A stretch of DNA of 64,000 nt from Babylonia areolata (taxonomy: Eukaryota; Mollusca; Gastropoda; Neogastropoda; Buccinidae): positions 13,802,257 to 13,866,256 of the forward strand of contig NC_134910.1 in the NCBI RefSeq assembly GCF_041734735.1, read 5' to 3'. A program made the position numbers and the translations under genes. The notes beneath the pieces were generated by a model. The model did no database searches and was not told the DNA's origin. It worked only from the letters and a program-made list of their open reading frames with translations. Each line of letters starts with the position of its first letter. Position 1 is the stretch's first letter. Shown piece by piece: positions 1 through 10,359 of the stretch.

Positions 1-2120
1 TTTTCCCCCCCAAGTCATGATATTCTTCTGTTCGGTCAGTTGAGGGTAGAAAGCTGTGGCCTCGTACATATGTGGTGCTTTCAAAACTAATGAGCAAATT
101 TCCTCTTTTTTTCTCCCTTTTTTTTTATATCGGTCAGAAGTAATTGATAGTCAAATGGAAATTTCCAAGGATGCATTTTCCACGAGGGGAAGGTTCTTTC
201 TCTTTTGTTAGAGCATAATATAGAAAATTTGCTAAGTTGAAAGTCCTCTAAGGATGATGGAGTTGAGCTGCTAGAACACAGGTAGCTTCTTGTCCACAGT
301 TACTTGGTGTCCAATGGATTTTTTGTAGTAGATTACAGAAAATCAGCATGTGATCAAGATTATGCTGTGTGAAACAAATGTGAAGGGCAAAGATCCCCTA
401 TTTCATCTCCCAGTTTTTTTTCCAAGCTCTTTCCCCACACCCTTTCAGACAGCTCTGGCGCAAAGTAAATCATGATGTGGTTTTAACACGCTGTCCTCAA
501 TCTTCAAACTCACCAACCCTTCTTGTATGCTTTGGCAGTTGATTGTATTGATTTTTAATTTTTATTTTATTTTGTTGTTTTCAGTTTATAATTTGTTGCA
601 GTTTTGCATGGATGTTTGGCCTCTTTCCCCCCCCTTTTTTATGAGCAAGTAAAGACCCAGCAATCTGTATAAATCTTTGAGTATTGTGCAAATGGATTTT
701 ATTTATTTAAAAAAAAAAAAAAAAGACAAAAAAATGTTTGGACAGGTATTAGATTGTTCAGATTGGTTTAGGATAGAGGGGTATAGAACTTCAGATACTT
801 GAAGTCCCATGAGGCAAAGGCACACAGCTTCAAACCATTGTTGCTTGATGCTTTCCAAGAGCTTGAGTAACAGTGATCAAGATGTGCAGAGAAATAAAAC
901 CCAGAAAGTACAACCCACCACCCCCACAAAATAAAGTGGGTTAATTGAGATCCTCCCCCCACCCCCAAGTTTGGTCTGCATGTTCAGTATCATATGCGGC
1001 TGCATGGTGCTTTCTTTATAGATGTATGTAATTTTTATTTGTTATTTTTGTGGAACTTGTTACTGTGTTTACTAATTTTGAAGTATTGGTTTTGTTTTTG
1101 CTCTCAGTTTTTATCTTGTGTTACAAATATTATTTTACGTTGTCCATTACACTCAACATTGAATGATGATTGTGCAGCACATAAGAGTAAATGTAAAACT
1201 TTTTTCTCAAGTGTTTTGAGTGGAAAGGTGCACCCGAGAGTATTTAGTTGGAACCCTATGTGAATCTGAATGGTCTGATGAAAGTGGAGCAAAGTTTGCT
1301 TTAAAGATGTTTTGTAAGATTTATTTCATTCTAATGAAACTGTTCGGTACTTGTTGAGTTTAAGAAGGGTAAAAAAGAAAGAAGATTTTCAATTGTTTTT
1401 TAAAATTTAGAATATGCATTGATGGACAAACGGACTACGTCTCCCTCTCATCAATAACCAGAGATTTAGCTAAGATTATTTGAAGGAACTCATATTAGGC
1501 AGAAATATGAAGGTGTGCGAGATCTTGTAAAGAAGATTGTTTTTGGTGTTTTTTTGTTCTTTTTTTTATAGCAAAACAACAGTGAATTACTTCATAAGTT
1601 GTACAGCTTCTCTTTGGTTCCTCCTCCAGAGAGGTAAACTTAACAAAGGAAACAAAGCGAGAGACTGTAGCCAAGGAAAGCGATATGCATTATATCCTGA
1701 CTTTGCCAGGCATCCTGTTGCCTACTGCAGAGAAAAACTACACTCCAGAAAGCTTTCTGAGGAGTTGGGGGAGGGGATTGGGGAGATGTATCATAGGTGA
1801 AAGAAATTCCCCCTGAATCTGTAGTTGAACCAGGTGTAGAAAACAGTGAAGGGGGACAGGTGGGGAGGGAGTAACAAAAAAACAACAACAAAAAAATGAG
1901 TCCAGTAATAGAATAGTGAGTCTGCTGAGGACTCGACAGAAGTAAAGCAGCTTGTTAGAAAAATTGACTCAGAAGTTTTCTCCCTTACTATTTTCATGAG
2001 ACAGACTAGGTGTGCACAATATATGTATAACCGAGATGCTGCCTTCAGAGCGCCGTGAAAGTTGAAAGCTGAGTTCCTTCCAATCCCTGAGGTAAATGTT
2101 GAGTATCTATCTTTGTGCAG
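1..2120 (+). other. Intron or upstream part of the ANP32-like gene
   Basis: AT-rich non-coding sequence with poly-T and poly-A runs. I found no leucine-rich-repeat exon here, so the LRR exons must lie before the window. Short open frames in it have no recognisable similarity. Confidence 0.5.
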
Positions 2121-2253
2121 GACGACGAAGAGGAAGAGGATTTTGATCCTGAGGCGGACGACGACGATGACGATGAGCTTGGTGAGGGAGAAGAGGAGGA
2201 GGAGGAAGGAGAGGAGGGAGATGAGGACAATGAGGATGAGAATGGTGAGCAGG
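2121..2253 (+). CDS. anp32: ANP32-like penultimate coding exon (acidic tail)
   Basis: Begins in phase 0 after a pyrimidine-rich acceptor. Encodes DDEEEEDFDPEADDDDDDEL followed by a Glu/Gly-rich run, and ends with one base of a split codon before gtgagtg. Confidence 0.7.
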
Positions 2254-3222
2254 GTGAGTGAGAATGAAGTTTTTTGGGTTTTTTTTTTCTTCTCAGTGAT
2301 AGTATAGTTTCTTTTAGGTCCTAAATATACGTCATTGTATATATGCTATGAAATCATCAAGAAGTATAAAGTTTCTTTCAGGTCCTAGATATACATCATT
2401 GTGTATATGCCATGAAATCATTAAGTAGTCATTCTCTTTCTTTTGTTTTTCTTTCTTCGTCCCATGACTGGATACTGTTTATGGGCTCAAATATGCCCCT
2501 TGATTTTTTATATTTTTTTAGATTAAGCAGTGGGTCATAATCATATTAGTTTCTTTGATCTTATCCAGGGTCCATACAGGTTTTTAAACTTGCAGAAACA
2601 GTCACTGAAAATGTTAAAATCTTTTCGTCAGAACTGTGACATCCATGACGAAATTTTAGCCTTTCAGTGACCTGGAAAAAAAACAACAGGAAATGGAGAC
2701 GTGCAAGCACATGCAGTTCTTGCTAAAACTTAACCAGGGAACTTCCATGAAAATCAGACAAAAGTGGGTCTGCAAATTCTGCCTAATACCATGGCTTTTA
2801 TCTAGGTTCTTGATTTGGTAGGCAGTTTTTTGGGGGGTTTTTTGGGTTTTTTTTCTGTCCCCTGGTGTTTCTTGTATCAAAAGCAGAGTTGGTTGGTTTT
2901 TTCCCTTCCCATGGCTGGCTTCTGTTTATGAGCTCATATGAGATGATTGGAACCACATAGTCTAGGGTCATCCTCTTCATGCTCAGATTTCCAGACCAAC
3001 TCTGTATCTCTTAGCCTGGTTGATGCTGGGATGTGTTAAGAGAGTACAGCCATGTCAGGTTAGTCCTAGACGCAAGTGGACTCCCATAGCAACATTTTCA
3101 TCACCCCACCTCATCATTAAAAAATGTTGTGTGATGTTGCAGAGGAGGATGAGGACGAGGAGGAGGTGGAGGATGGTCCCCGGGGGCAGAAGAGGAAGCT
3201 TGAGGACGAGGAGGACGCATAA
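2121..3222 (+). CDS. anp32: ANP32-like acidic nuclear phosphoprotein, C-terminal part (last two coding exons)
   Basis: Two exons (2121-2253 and 3143-3222) join in phase and encode an acidic tail of about 70 residues, mostly Asp and Glu, ending in GPRGQKRKLEDEEDA and a stop. Acidic stretches occur in several nuclear proteins, but a GQKR-basic motif followed by a few acidic residues at the very end is typical of the ANP32 (pp32/LANP) family, where it follows the acidic domain and acts as a nuclear localisation signal. ANP32 proteins bind histones, inhibit PP2A and act in mRNA export and transcription. The leucine-rich repeat half would be encoded upstream of the window. The first exon has a clean acceptor (ctttgtgcag) and a consensus donor (gtgagtg). 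A second in-frame donor 12 bases earlier could give a tail four residues shorter. SET or NAP1 proteins are alternatives because their tails are also acidic, but they lack this ending. Confidence 0.7.
2254..3142 (+). other. Intron between the last two ANP32-like exons
   Basis: Flanked by gtgagtg and tgttgcag. It holds a tandem duplication of about 65 bases (2305-2430), and a sentence-like match between about 2460-2495 and 2905-2945 (cccatg.ctgg...ctgtttatg.gctca), which looks like an old internal duplication. Confidence 0.6.
2305..2430 (+). repeat. Two-copy tandem repeat, about 65 bases each
   Basis: The unit starting gtttcttttaggtcctaaat recurs as gtttctttcaggtcctagat, and both run through tatatgc.atgaaatcat. 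The two copies differ at only a few bases. Confidence 0.8.
3143..3222 (+). CDS. anp32: ANP32-like terminal coding exon
   Basis: The acceptor is tgatgttgcag. The exon completes the split Glu codon, encodes EEDEDEEEVEDGPRGQKRKL then EDEEDA, and stops at TAA 3220-3222. The basic cluster QKRK inside an acidic context is the expected nuclear import signal. Confidence 0.7.
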
Positions 3223-5310
3223 CCTCGTGTACAGCAGCAACATCACCCTCTCATCTCATCTCGGCACCCGTCGTCATCACCACCACAAGCCATCACCACT
3301 ACCACCATCATCACTACTATATACATACCATTGTGTTTACTTAACGTCATTGCTCATCGTTACATTTCATGGGAAAACACAAAACGCCCCAGCACCAAGA
3401 GACCAGAGAGAAGAGTTGGGGGTGTCCGGAGAGAGAGAGAAGAGAGCGAGTGTGCAAGGACAATGAAAGTGTAGTGTCAGCCCCCACCCCCAGCCCCCTC
3501 CCACATACCCCTTTCTCCCCTCTTCCCCACCCCAGGCTTTGGCCCCCGTCCCCCCTTGCCCTATTGGACGCTGAGCAGAGTGTGTTGTTGTTATTGGCAA
3601 CTGTTTGGGAGTTGTCTGTCTGTGCGGGCACCGTCCTCTGGAAACCTTGGTTGACTTGTGCACGCATGCTACGGAGAAAGGGGTTGGCCTGTGTGGACCT
3701 GGAGGTTGGCTCCCTGGACTGCGGATCACCCCCCCACCCATACATTATTCTCCTCTTTTTTTTTCTTTACTTTTTTTTTTAATGTGTGTTACAATTACAT
3801 ATATAAATATATATATCAACAGATTATCATCCTAGAAAGTTTTGACTTGAGGGTCTTTTTAGTGTTGTCGCAGACGGCATGTTATCCTTTGAGGACCTGC
3901 AGCAAACCATGCTGTCTTGTGGACAATGGGTTAGGGTGTTAATGTGCATACATACATACATACATACATTGCCAGTGTTAGGACAACTTCCTGAGTGTTG
4001 AAATACCTTTCGTTCTCTTGTTTTTGATATGACTTGGAACTTGGTTCCATTTCCACAGCATAGATGGAGAGAAATCCAGTCATGTTACCACCCCTTTTTT
4101 TCCCCAGAAAGAGATGAAAAAAATATTTTATTCAAATTATATTTAGACAGTTGTAAAGGAACATCAATTAGAAAGTTTCAGCTATGTATATATATATTTT
4201 TCGTAAAACAGAAAAATAAGGGGGTATCAGGTCGTTTGTTGTGAGTTCTGTTTATGGGAGTGTGAGTTTGAGTGGTTTTTTGTTGTTGTTTTTTTGTTTG
4301 TTTTTGTTCACATGTGAAGACAGTTTCTGTAGCTAAGCCTGTTTCTATGTGGGCTCTGTACTGTGCCTCATAAGGCCCACATGTGGACCTTGCAGCTTCC
4401 ATGTGGACATCCGACTGCCAGAATCGTATCACTTGGAAAGAACGTTTTTAGTTCCTTTCTGGATGGCTGAGTTTTGGATACGTGCACATTATTGGGAACA
4501 GGTGTTGGATAAACGTAGCTTCGTAAAGGGTTGTCATGTGAACAATGTCATGCAAACAGGAATGGAAGCAGCCGTAGTTGGGGTTCGTGCCCTTTCAGTT
4601 TCAACTGTGGGAAAGGAACCTTGCTAGTACTCAACCTCAAATGACATAGTTCCTTGAGGGTGGGTTGAGGATGGTAAGAACTGGAAGTGTTCAGTTTTGT
4701 GCAGTGTTGATGATGGTGGAAATGTGAAAGTCTGGCTGAAATGATCTCTTGTTTGCAGAAGTGTGGCCGTTGTGTGCATGGAAATTGTTGGGTCAGTCTG
4801 GGTCTCTCCTGAGCCTGCCTGATGCCTGTTGTTCTATGCAAACTCAGAAGTCTTCATTAGTTGTAGGTCAGATTATTTGCTTCCCCTCCATGTGGTGATA
4901 TGGTTGTAGAGAAATATAGACTGTAACTGTATATTTTGGGATTTTAAAAAAAGAAAAGAAAAAAAAAGTGAAGCAAAACAAGCCAAGCTATCTATGGGTG
5001 GTGTGGGGATCTTTAGGTATATTTGATATTGTACATGGTTTGAATTAAGGTCTGCAGAATCTGACATTTCATTGGGAGAATGTGTTGAAGGTATGTGTAG
5101 AATCTCCCCTCCCCCCTTGCCCCCATGTTTTCAAACTCTGTCTCTCTGCTATGTCTTGTGTGCTGTCCCAGTTTTACATCTGTTTTCTTCTTTGTGAGTT
5201 GAGCATTACAGTTGAGTTGTCATCTATCATTTTTAAAGTTATTATGAATGATGCGGTTCATCACTTCTCATTGTGTTCTGTGCAGAATAAATCATGTGCA
5301 TCGTTTTTTG
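3223..5310 (+). other. Probable long 3' UTR of the ANP32-like gene
   Basis: Non-coding sequence after the stop. It contains a CAT-rich stretch (3260-3310), a GA/pyrimidine-rich block (3400-3560), a (CATA)n tract near 3950-3970 and T-rich runs. The first convincing AATAAA is at 5286-5291, followed by GT/T-rich sequence. The extent is inferred; RNA data are needed for the true end. Confidence 0.45.
5286..5291 (+). terminator. Candidate polyadenylation signal AATAAA
   Basis: A canonical hexamer with GT- and T-rich sequence 15-50 bases downstream, as expected for a cleavage site. It is the first good hexamer after the ANP32-like stop codon. Confidence 0.4.
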
Positions 5311-7369
5311 GCTGGTGTGCTTTCTTCTGGGTTTTTTCTCTCCTTTTTTTGTTTCGTCTCCCTTGTAAATCTTTCAGCACAATTTGTGTAGCCTTTCCTA
5401 TCCAAAAGGTTATAGCAGTAGATTTTTAATTGGTGTGAGAAACTAAAGGGATGTCACACTTTGCATCTATCATTCACATATTACACTCTCTTAGTGTTGA
5501 CAGTGACTATTCTGAATATTATTGTCAGGGTGGACAAGTCTCAAAATGCTTTGATTTAAAGCTGGAAAATGCTTGAACAGTGTCCAGACTTTGCCAGTAA
5601 GTTGTATAGAGTATTTCATCAATCATGCTCATTCCCTAACAAGTTGTGGACAATTTTATCAATCATGTTTATTCCCTAATTGATTTCACTTGTTAAGATT
5701 TTTTTTTTTTAAGAAAAAAAAAGAAAGAAAACAGTTTGATGAATCAGGATTCAATGTGCAAACACTGCTTACAAAGTTTTGGCATAAAGATGAGCACACT
5801 GGCGCACAAGCACAGCTCTGGCATAGGACAAAATGAGTCTAGGCACCAGACAAGTCTATCATGAAATGTCACATAGAAAAGCACCACATGGCATGCATCC
5901 TACTTACAAAATCAAGACACTGTCATGTAGCTTGTGTGCATTTGGGAATTCATTTGGCACAGCTGAACTGCCATTTACCTGGGAACTTCGCAGGTGAATT
6001 CTGGCTTGCACGGCCCAGAAAAGGTTGACTTGTCTGTCACAGTCATATTAATTTTACAGTGTTCAAGCATTGAAGATATATCTGAAAAGTTATGGCCATC
6101 ATGATCTTTATACAGTCAGTTGAACTGGTCTGGTACATACTAAGAAGAAAAGGGTTTGCAAGAAAACTTTGTTGCTTGACAGAACTGACATGAGATGCAT
6201 ACTAGTGTTCGATAAAACCCATGCTTAAAGTCATGGATGGTTTTGCCTGAGTTGGATAAAGAATTTCAAGTGAAAAGTGCATGAAGCAGGACAAAACTCT
6301 TGAAGAAAATGAGATATTTATACATGTATCACAGCTGACCACAAAACGCACACAATAAAGAAAAAGACAAAAACAAAATGGCATTTTCAAATTGTTCAAA
6401 CTGATTAACGCAACCATTTTTTCCTGTTAGAGTCAACCTTTTTTCTTGTTAAATTGAAACTTTTGAGGTGCAAACAAATGTATTCTTTGCGACAAACTGG
6501 CCATGTTTTCAGGCATGAAAGTGTACTGTATACTTGTACAAAGTTTGTGTGCACTGGGACATGAAATGTTATGAACGACTGTCGGATGGAATCGCGACTC
6601 AAAATACAGAAATTAGCAAGATCATGAGTTAACAATGACATACATACAAAAATGACGTACAATGATCACATTCATACTATCTTAAATCTATCTAAAACGT
6701 TATATGTATTTGTGTCTCTTTGTAAAAGAACACGCCATGCAAGCAAACCTAGTATCTTTCACACACTTGATCGCCATTTCTGCTCACAATTCAGGGGGCT
6801 TTTTTCCTCGCCATAATTGATATAGTTTTATTTTGGTGTCATCCAGTTTAATCTAAATTGATTATGTGTAAACTTTGTGACAAAAGAAATGTGGGACAGT
6901 TTGAGAGATCCTGAACCGTGAAGTGGCACCCACCTTTTGAGAGTTGATGCATCATCTATCAATCTCTCTCTGTGTCTACACACACGCACACATGTATATA
7001 CAATGTCGAATTTTAGCGTCCAAAATAATTGCACCAATTTGTTACATTTTCAGTTTGTGGGACCAAAAGTGTAAGATGGTGGCACGTTTGATTTCAGTTT
7101 GTGACTGAATCCACATCAAAACTGAGGAAATAGCGTACGGGAGTGGGGTTTGCGTATGCGTGGAGGAAAGAGGTTCGTCTCTGTCCTCTCCCACCAAACA
7201 ACCATTTTTCAACTCCAAACAGCAGTTTTTCACCCAATTCCCCCAATTCACAGAATCACAGAAATGTTTGGCTATAGGCTAAAAGCCTTTTGCCCTCGTA
7301 ATCAGTGTCCATTTATGTGCTTTTGGATCACTTGTTGTGAACAAACCCTTGTTTAAATCTGGCATAGTG
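5311..7369. other. Intergenic sequence without a recognised gene
   Basis: AT-rich sequence. There is a short tandem duplication at about 5618-5680 (atcaatcatg.t.attccctaa twice). It could include the 3' UTR of an unseen neighbour, but no coding similarity is visible on either strand. Confidence 0.4.
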
Positions 7370-10170
7370 TATACTATATTTATCTACAGCTCAGTAAAGA
7401 TTTAACTCTGTGGAAAATACATGGTTCTTAAACTTTTTGTCAATGTGATTTTTGAAGGCGTTTACCGATGGTGCATTGATGGTGTCATAGGAAAGGTTAT
7501 TCCACAGATTTATGATACGGTTAGTAAAGAACGGTTAGTTACGAAATTAGTTTTGTTTATTTTGAAGTTGTGCCCTCGAGTTTTATCGTAGTTAGCCATA
7601 GTAAACAATGAAGAGGTGGTGCAAGGATCATAAATATTGTGCATATATATTATATACTTCAATGAGATCACCTCTTAATCTTCTAAACTCAAGGCTAGGC
7701 ATATTAAAAAGAGCCAGGCGCTCCTCATAACTAAGATCACGAGTACTAATAGTATTACTAGTTATACACTTGGTAAATCTGCGTTGAACTCCTTCAATCA
7801 TATTTATGTGCTTTTTAAGGTAAGGGCACCATACTGAGTTTCCATATTCAATAATGGGTCTAACCAGAGCTTTGAACAATGGAATCATAATTTCGGGAGA
7901 TTTATTAGTTACAGTTCTCACAAGAAGACCAGAAATTTGATTTCCCTTTTTCACTATATTATTTATATGTGCCTCAAAGCTTAGTTCTGGGTCCATCGTG
8001 ATCCCTAGATCTCTTTCCACTGTTGTACAATCCATTGTTCGAGTTACCCCCTTTTCCTGTATCGTGTACTGATACTGTGGATTATTCTTTCCAAGGTGCA
8101 GAACTTTGCATTTCTCGCTGTTAAATTGCAACAGCCAAGTATTTGTCCATTTAACCAGATTATGTATACACATTTGCAAGTGATCTCTATCTTCTATATT
8201 TCGGATGGCAGAGTAAGCCTTGGTGTCGTCTGCAAAAATTTTTACTTTACAATCTACCTCACCAGGCATACCATTTATAAAGTATATGAACAAGGTTGGG
8301 CCAAGAACACTACCTTGTGGTACACCACTAGTTACCTTAACCTTTGATGATTTACTACTATTTACACTTACAAACTGTGATCTTCCATTTAGAAAATCTC
8401 TGATCCACAATAGTAGCTTGCCTTTTATCCCATAGCCTCCTAGTTTATTCATGAGTCTGTGATGGGGAACTGTATCAAAAGCTTTCCTTAGATCAAGGTA
8501 GACTGCATCGACTGGTACCTTCTCATCTAGCATGACTAACCAATCTTGTAATGTAACAAGTAGTTGTGTAACACACGAGCGCCCTCTGGTAAATCCAAAC
8601 TGTTCTCTAGATAACAGATCATGTTTGGTTAAATGTTGGCAGAGAGCGTCTCGAATAAAACCCTCAAAAACTTTACAGACAACTGATGTTAGACTGACTG
8701 GACGATAGTTACTCGCAGAATTTTTGTTACCATTCTTAAAGATAGGACGTACTTCTGCTTCTTTCCAAGCTTTTGGTATTTCACCCTTATCTAGTGTTCT
8801 ATCAAACAAGATCTTAAGTGGGTGAGCAATAACTTCAGCAAGCTCTATTAATACTCGTGGGTGTATCTCATCAGGTCCTGGGGACTTTGATGGGTTTAGG
8901 CTCTTTAGAGCTTGTTTCATCTGTTCAACTGTGACCTCCACGTTGGAAATTTCAGTAACCTCTGTCTTACATGAAAACTCTGGGACATTTGCGTTACTCT
9001 CCTCGGTAAAAACACTAGCAAAAAATCTGTTTAGCACAGCTGCTTTTTCTGAGTCATTTTGTGTTAAGGTACCATCTTCCTTTATTAGATTAGCAATTTG
9101 TTCTCTTGGCAGAGTTTTACTTGCAACATAACGGAAGAATCCTTTTGGATTATGCTTAGATTCTTTAGCTAATTTAGTTTCCTTAGCTTTCACGTTTTTT
9201 CTTGACTCCCATGTTACCTGGTTTCTAGCACGTGCATACATTTTATAGTTCTCACTTGTGGGATATTTCTTATATTTTTTAAAGGCTCTACGCTTTTGAT
9301 GAATTTTATCTAAAAGTGACTGGGGAATGGGATCACGTCTTTGTTTATTGGAGGGTCCTTGTTTGAATGATTTTTTTGGAATAAATTTGTTCATGGACTT
9401 TATTATTACATCATGAATAAGTTCCCAGGTTTCATCCACAGATGTCTCAATTTTCAAAAGGTCATCCCAGTTTATCTCACCTACGTAATGCTTCATGCCT
9501 TCGTAATCTCCTTTATCTAGTTGATATTTCACAGAGTGACCAGATGGATGTTCCCACTTGATCTGAACATCAAAGTAGAGGGCAGAATGGTGGCTCTTCC
9601 CTAGAGGGGGCCAGTAATCCAAAGTGTAGACGTTTTCATAAGAGTTAGTAAACAACAGATCTAGCACATTAGGTTTTTGTAAACCTCTATAATGAGTGGG
9701 CTCGGAAGCCATTTGTACAATGTAATTTTGTTGAACACAATCAAAAAATTTCGTAGCTGGGTGGTCCTCATTTTTACAACTTATCACATTTTGCCAGTCA
9801 ATTTCTGGATAATTAAAATCTCCAGAGACAATAACCTTGTTTTTAAAACTGTTAAATACATAGTTTATTAGTTTAATTACACTAGCATGATCCTCATAAT
9901 CTGAGTTGGGGGATCTGTACACTACACCAAAAATGATGTGCTCGTTACTACCAGGTAATGATATTTTACAAAAAATTGAAGGAGAAAAGATCCTTTCAAT
10001 TTTTACAATCCTGGACACCTCCCACCCTTCCCGCACGAACAGACTGACACCTCTTCCCTTGTTGTTTGTAAAACCTGTATAACCCCTCGCCCATATTGCT
10101 TTCCTGGACAACAGAAAACCTACCAGTGAAGTTTCAAGCCCATCATAACTCTACTTTGGTGTCCAGATCA
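7370..10170 (-). mobile_element. Non-LTR retrotransposon (LINE, CR1/jockey-like), 5'-truncated
   Basis: One long minus-strand reading frame covers most of an endonuclease domain (GVVYRSPNSDYED, SGDFNYPEIDW) and a full reverse transcriptase (SPGPDEIHPRVL, NYRPVSLTSVVCKVFE, DLRKAFDTVPHHRL, SGVPQGSVLGP, FADDTKAYS), then the usual C-terminal thumb region. The N-terminal part of the endonuclease is missing, so this is a typical 5'-truncated insertion. Near the C terminus the frame is broken by two small shifts (around 7630 and 7535). The old C-terminal coding sequence can still be followed to a stop at 7391-7393. The exact 3' end and target-site duplication were not found. Clade assignment is by motif style only. 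Confidence 0.85.
7628..10111 (-). CDS. LINE endonuclease/reverse transcriptase ORF (5'-partial)
   Basis: About 827 residues are open. Residues 1-180 look like the C-terminal two thirds of an apurinic-like endonuclease (VSGDFNYPEIDW, HHSALYFDV). Residues about 400-700 carry the reverse transcriptase, with catalytic FADD and the SGVPQGSVLGP block. The frame is open upstream of the nominal start, which is a TTG, back to a TAG near 10150, so the start is not a natural initiation site. The frame stops early at YNIYAQYL because of a shift. It is a retroelement gene and not a host gene. Confidence 0.85.
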   Translation of the reverse strand: MSRKAIWARGYTGFTNNKGRGVSLFVREGWEVSRIVKIERIFSPSIFCKISLPGSNEHIIFGVVYRSPNSDYEDHASVIKLINYVFNSFKNKVIVSGDFNYPEIDWQNVISCKNEDHPATKFFDCVQQNYIVQMASEPTHYRGLQKPNVLDLLFTNSYENVYTLDYWPPLGKSHHSALYFDVQIKWEHPSGHSVKYQLDKGDYEGMKHYVGEINWDDLLKIETSVDETWELIHDVIIKSMNKFIPKKSFKQGPSNKQRRDPIPQSLLDKIHQKRRAFKKYKKYPTSENYKMYARARNQVTWESRKNVKAKETKLAKESKHNPKGFFRYVASKTLPREQIANLIKEDGTLTQNDSEKAAVLNRFFASVFTEESNANVPEFSCKTEVTEISNVEVTVEQMKQALKSLNPSKSPGPDEIHPRVLIELAEVIAHPLKILFDRTLDKGEIPKAWKEAEVRPIFKNGNKNSASNYRPVSLTSVVCKVFEGFIRDALCQHLTKHDLLSREQFGFTRGRSCVTQLLVTLQDWLVMLDEKVPVDAVYLDLRKAFDTVPHHRLMNKLGGYGIKGKLLLWIRDFLNGRSQFVSVNSSKSSKVKVTSGVPQGSVLGPTLFIYFINGMPGEVDCKVKIFADDTKAYSAIRNIEDRDHLQMCIHNLVKWTNTWLLQFNSEKCKVLHLGKNNPQYQYTIQEKGVTRTMDCTTVERDLGITMDPELSFEAHINNIVKKGNQISGLLVRTVTNKSPEIMIPLFKALVRPIIEYGNSVWCPYLKKHINMIEGVQRRFTKCITSNTISTRDLSYEERLALFNMPSLEFRRLRGDLIEVYNIYAQYL

Positions 10171-10359
10171 AGACTGGAGTTCACAACTCAGAATTCAAGA
10201 TGGTGGCGTCCGATGCTTACTGACTGCCTACAGTGTTAGGGGGGCTATTATTGACGTTGATTAAAAGGACTCACCAAGCAAAACTGTAAGTAGAAACCTT
10301 ATTTATCAAGTATGAGGATTCTCACCTGTATGAAGACCATCCAAAGAGCACAATGACAT

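Noticed and set aside
2045-2230. Serine-rich minus-strand frame opposite the acidic exon
   Set aside because: It is the antisense shadow of Asp/Glu codons in the ANP32-like exon.
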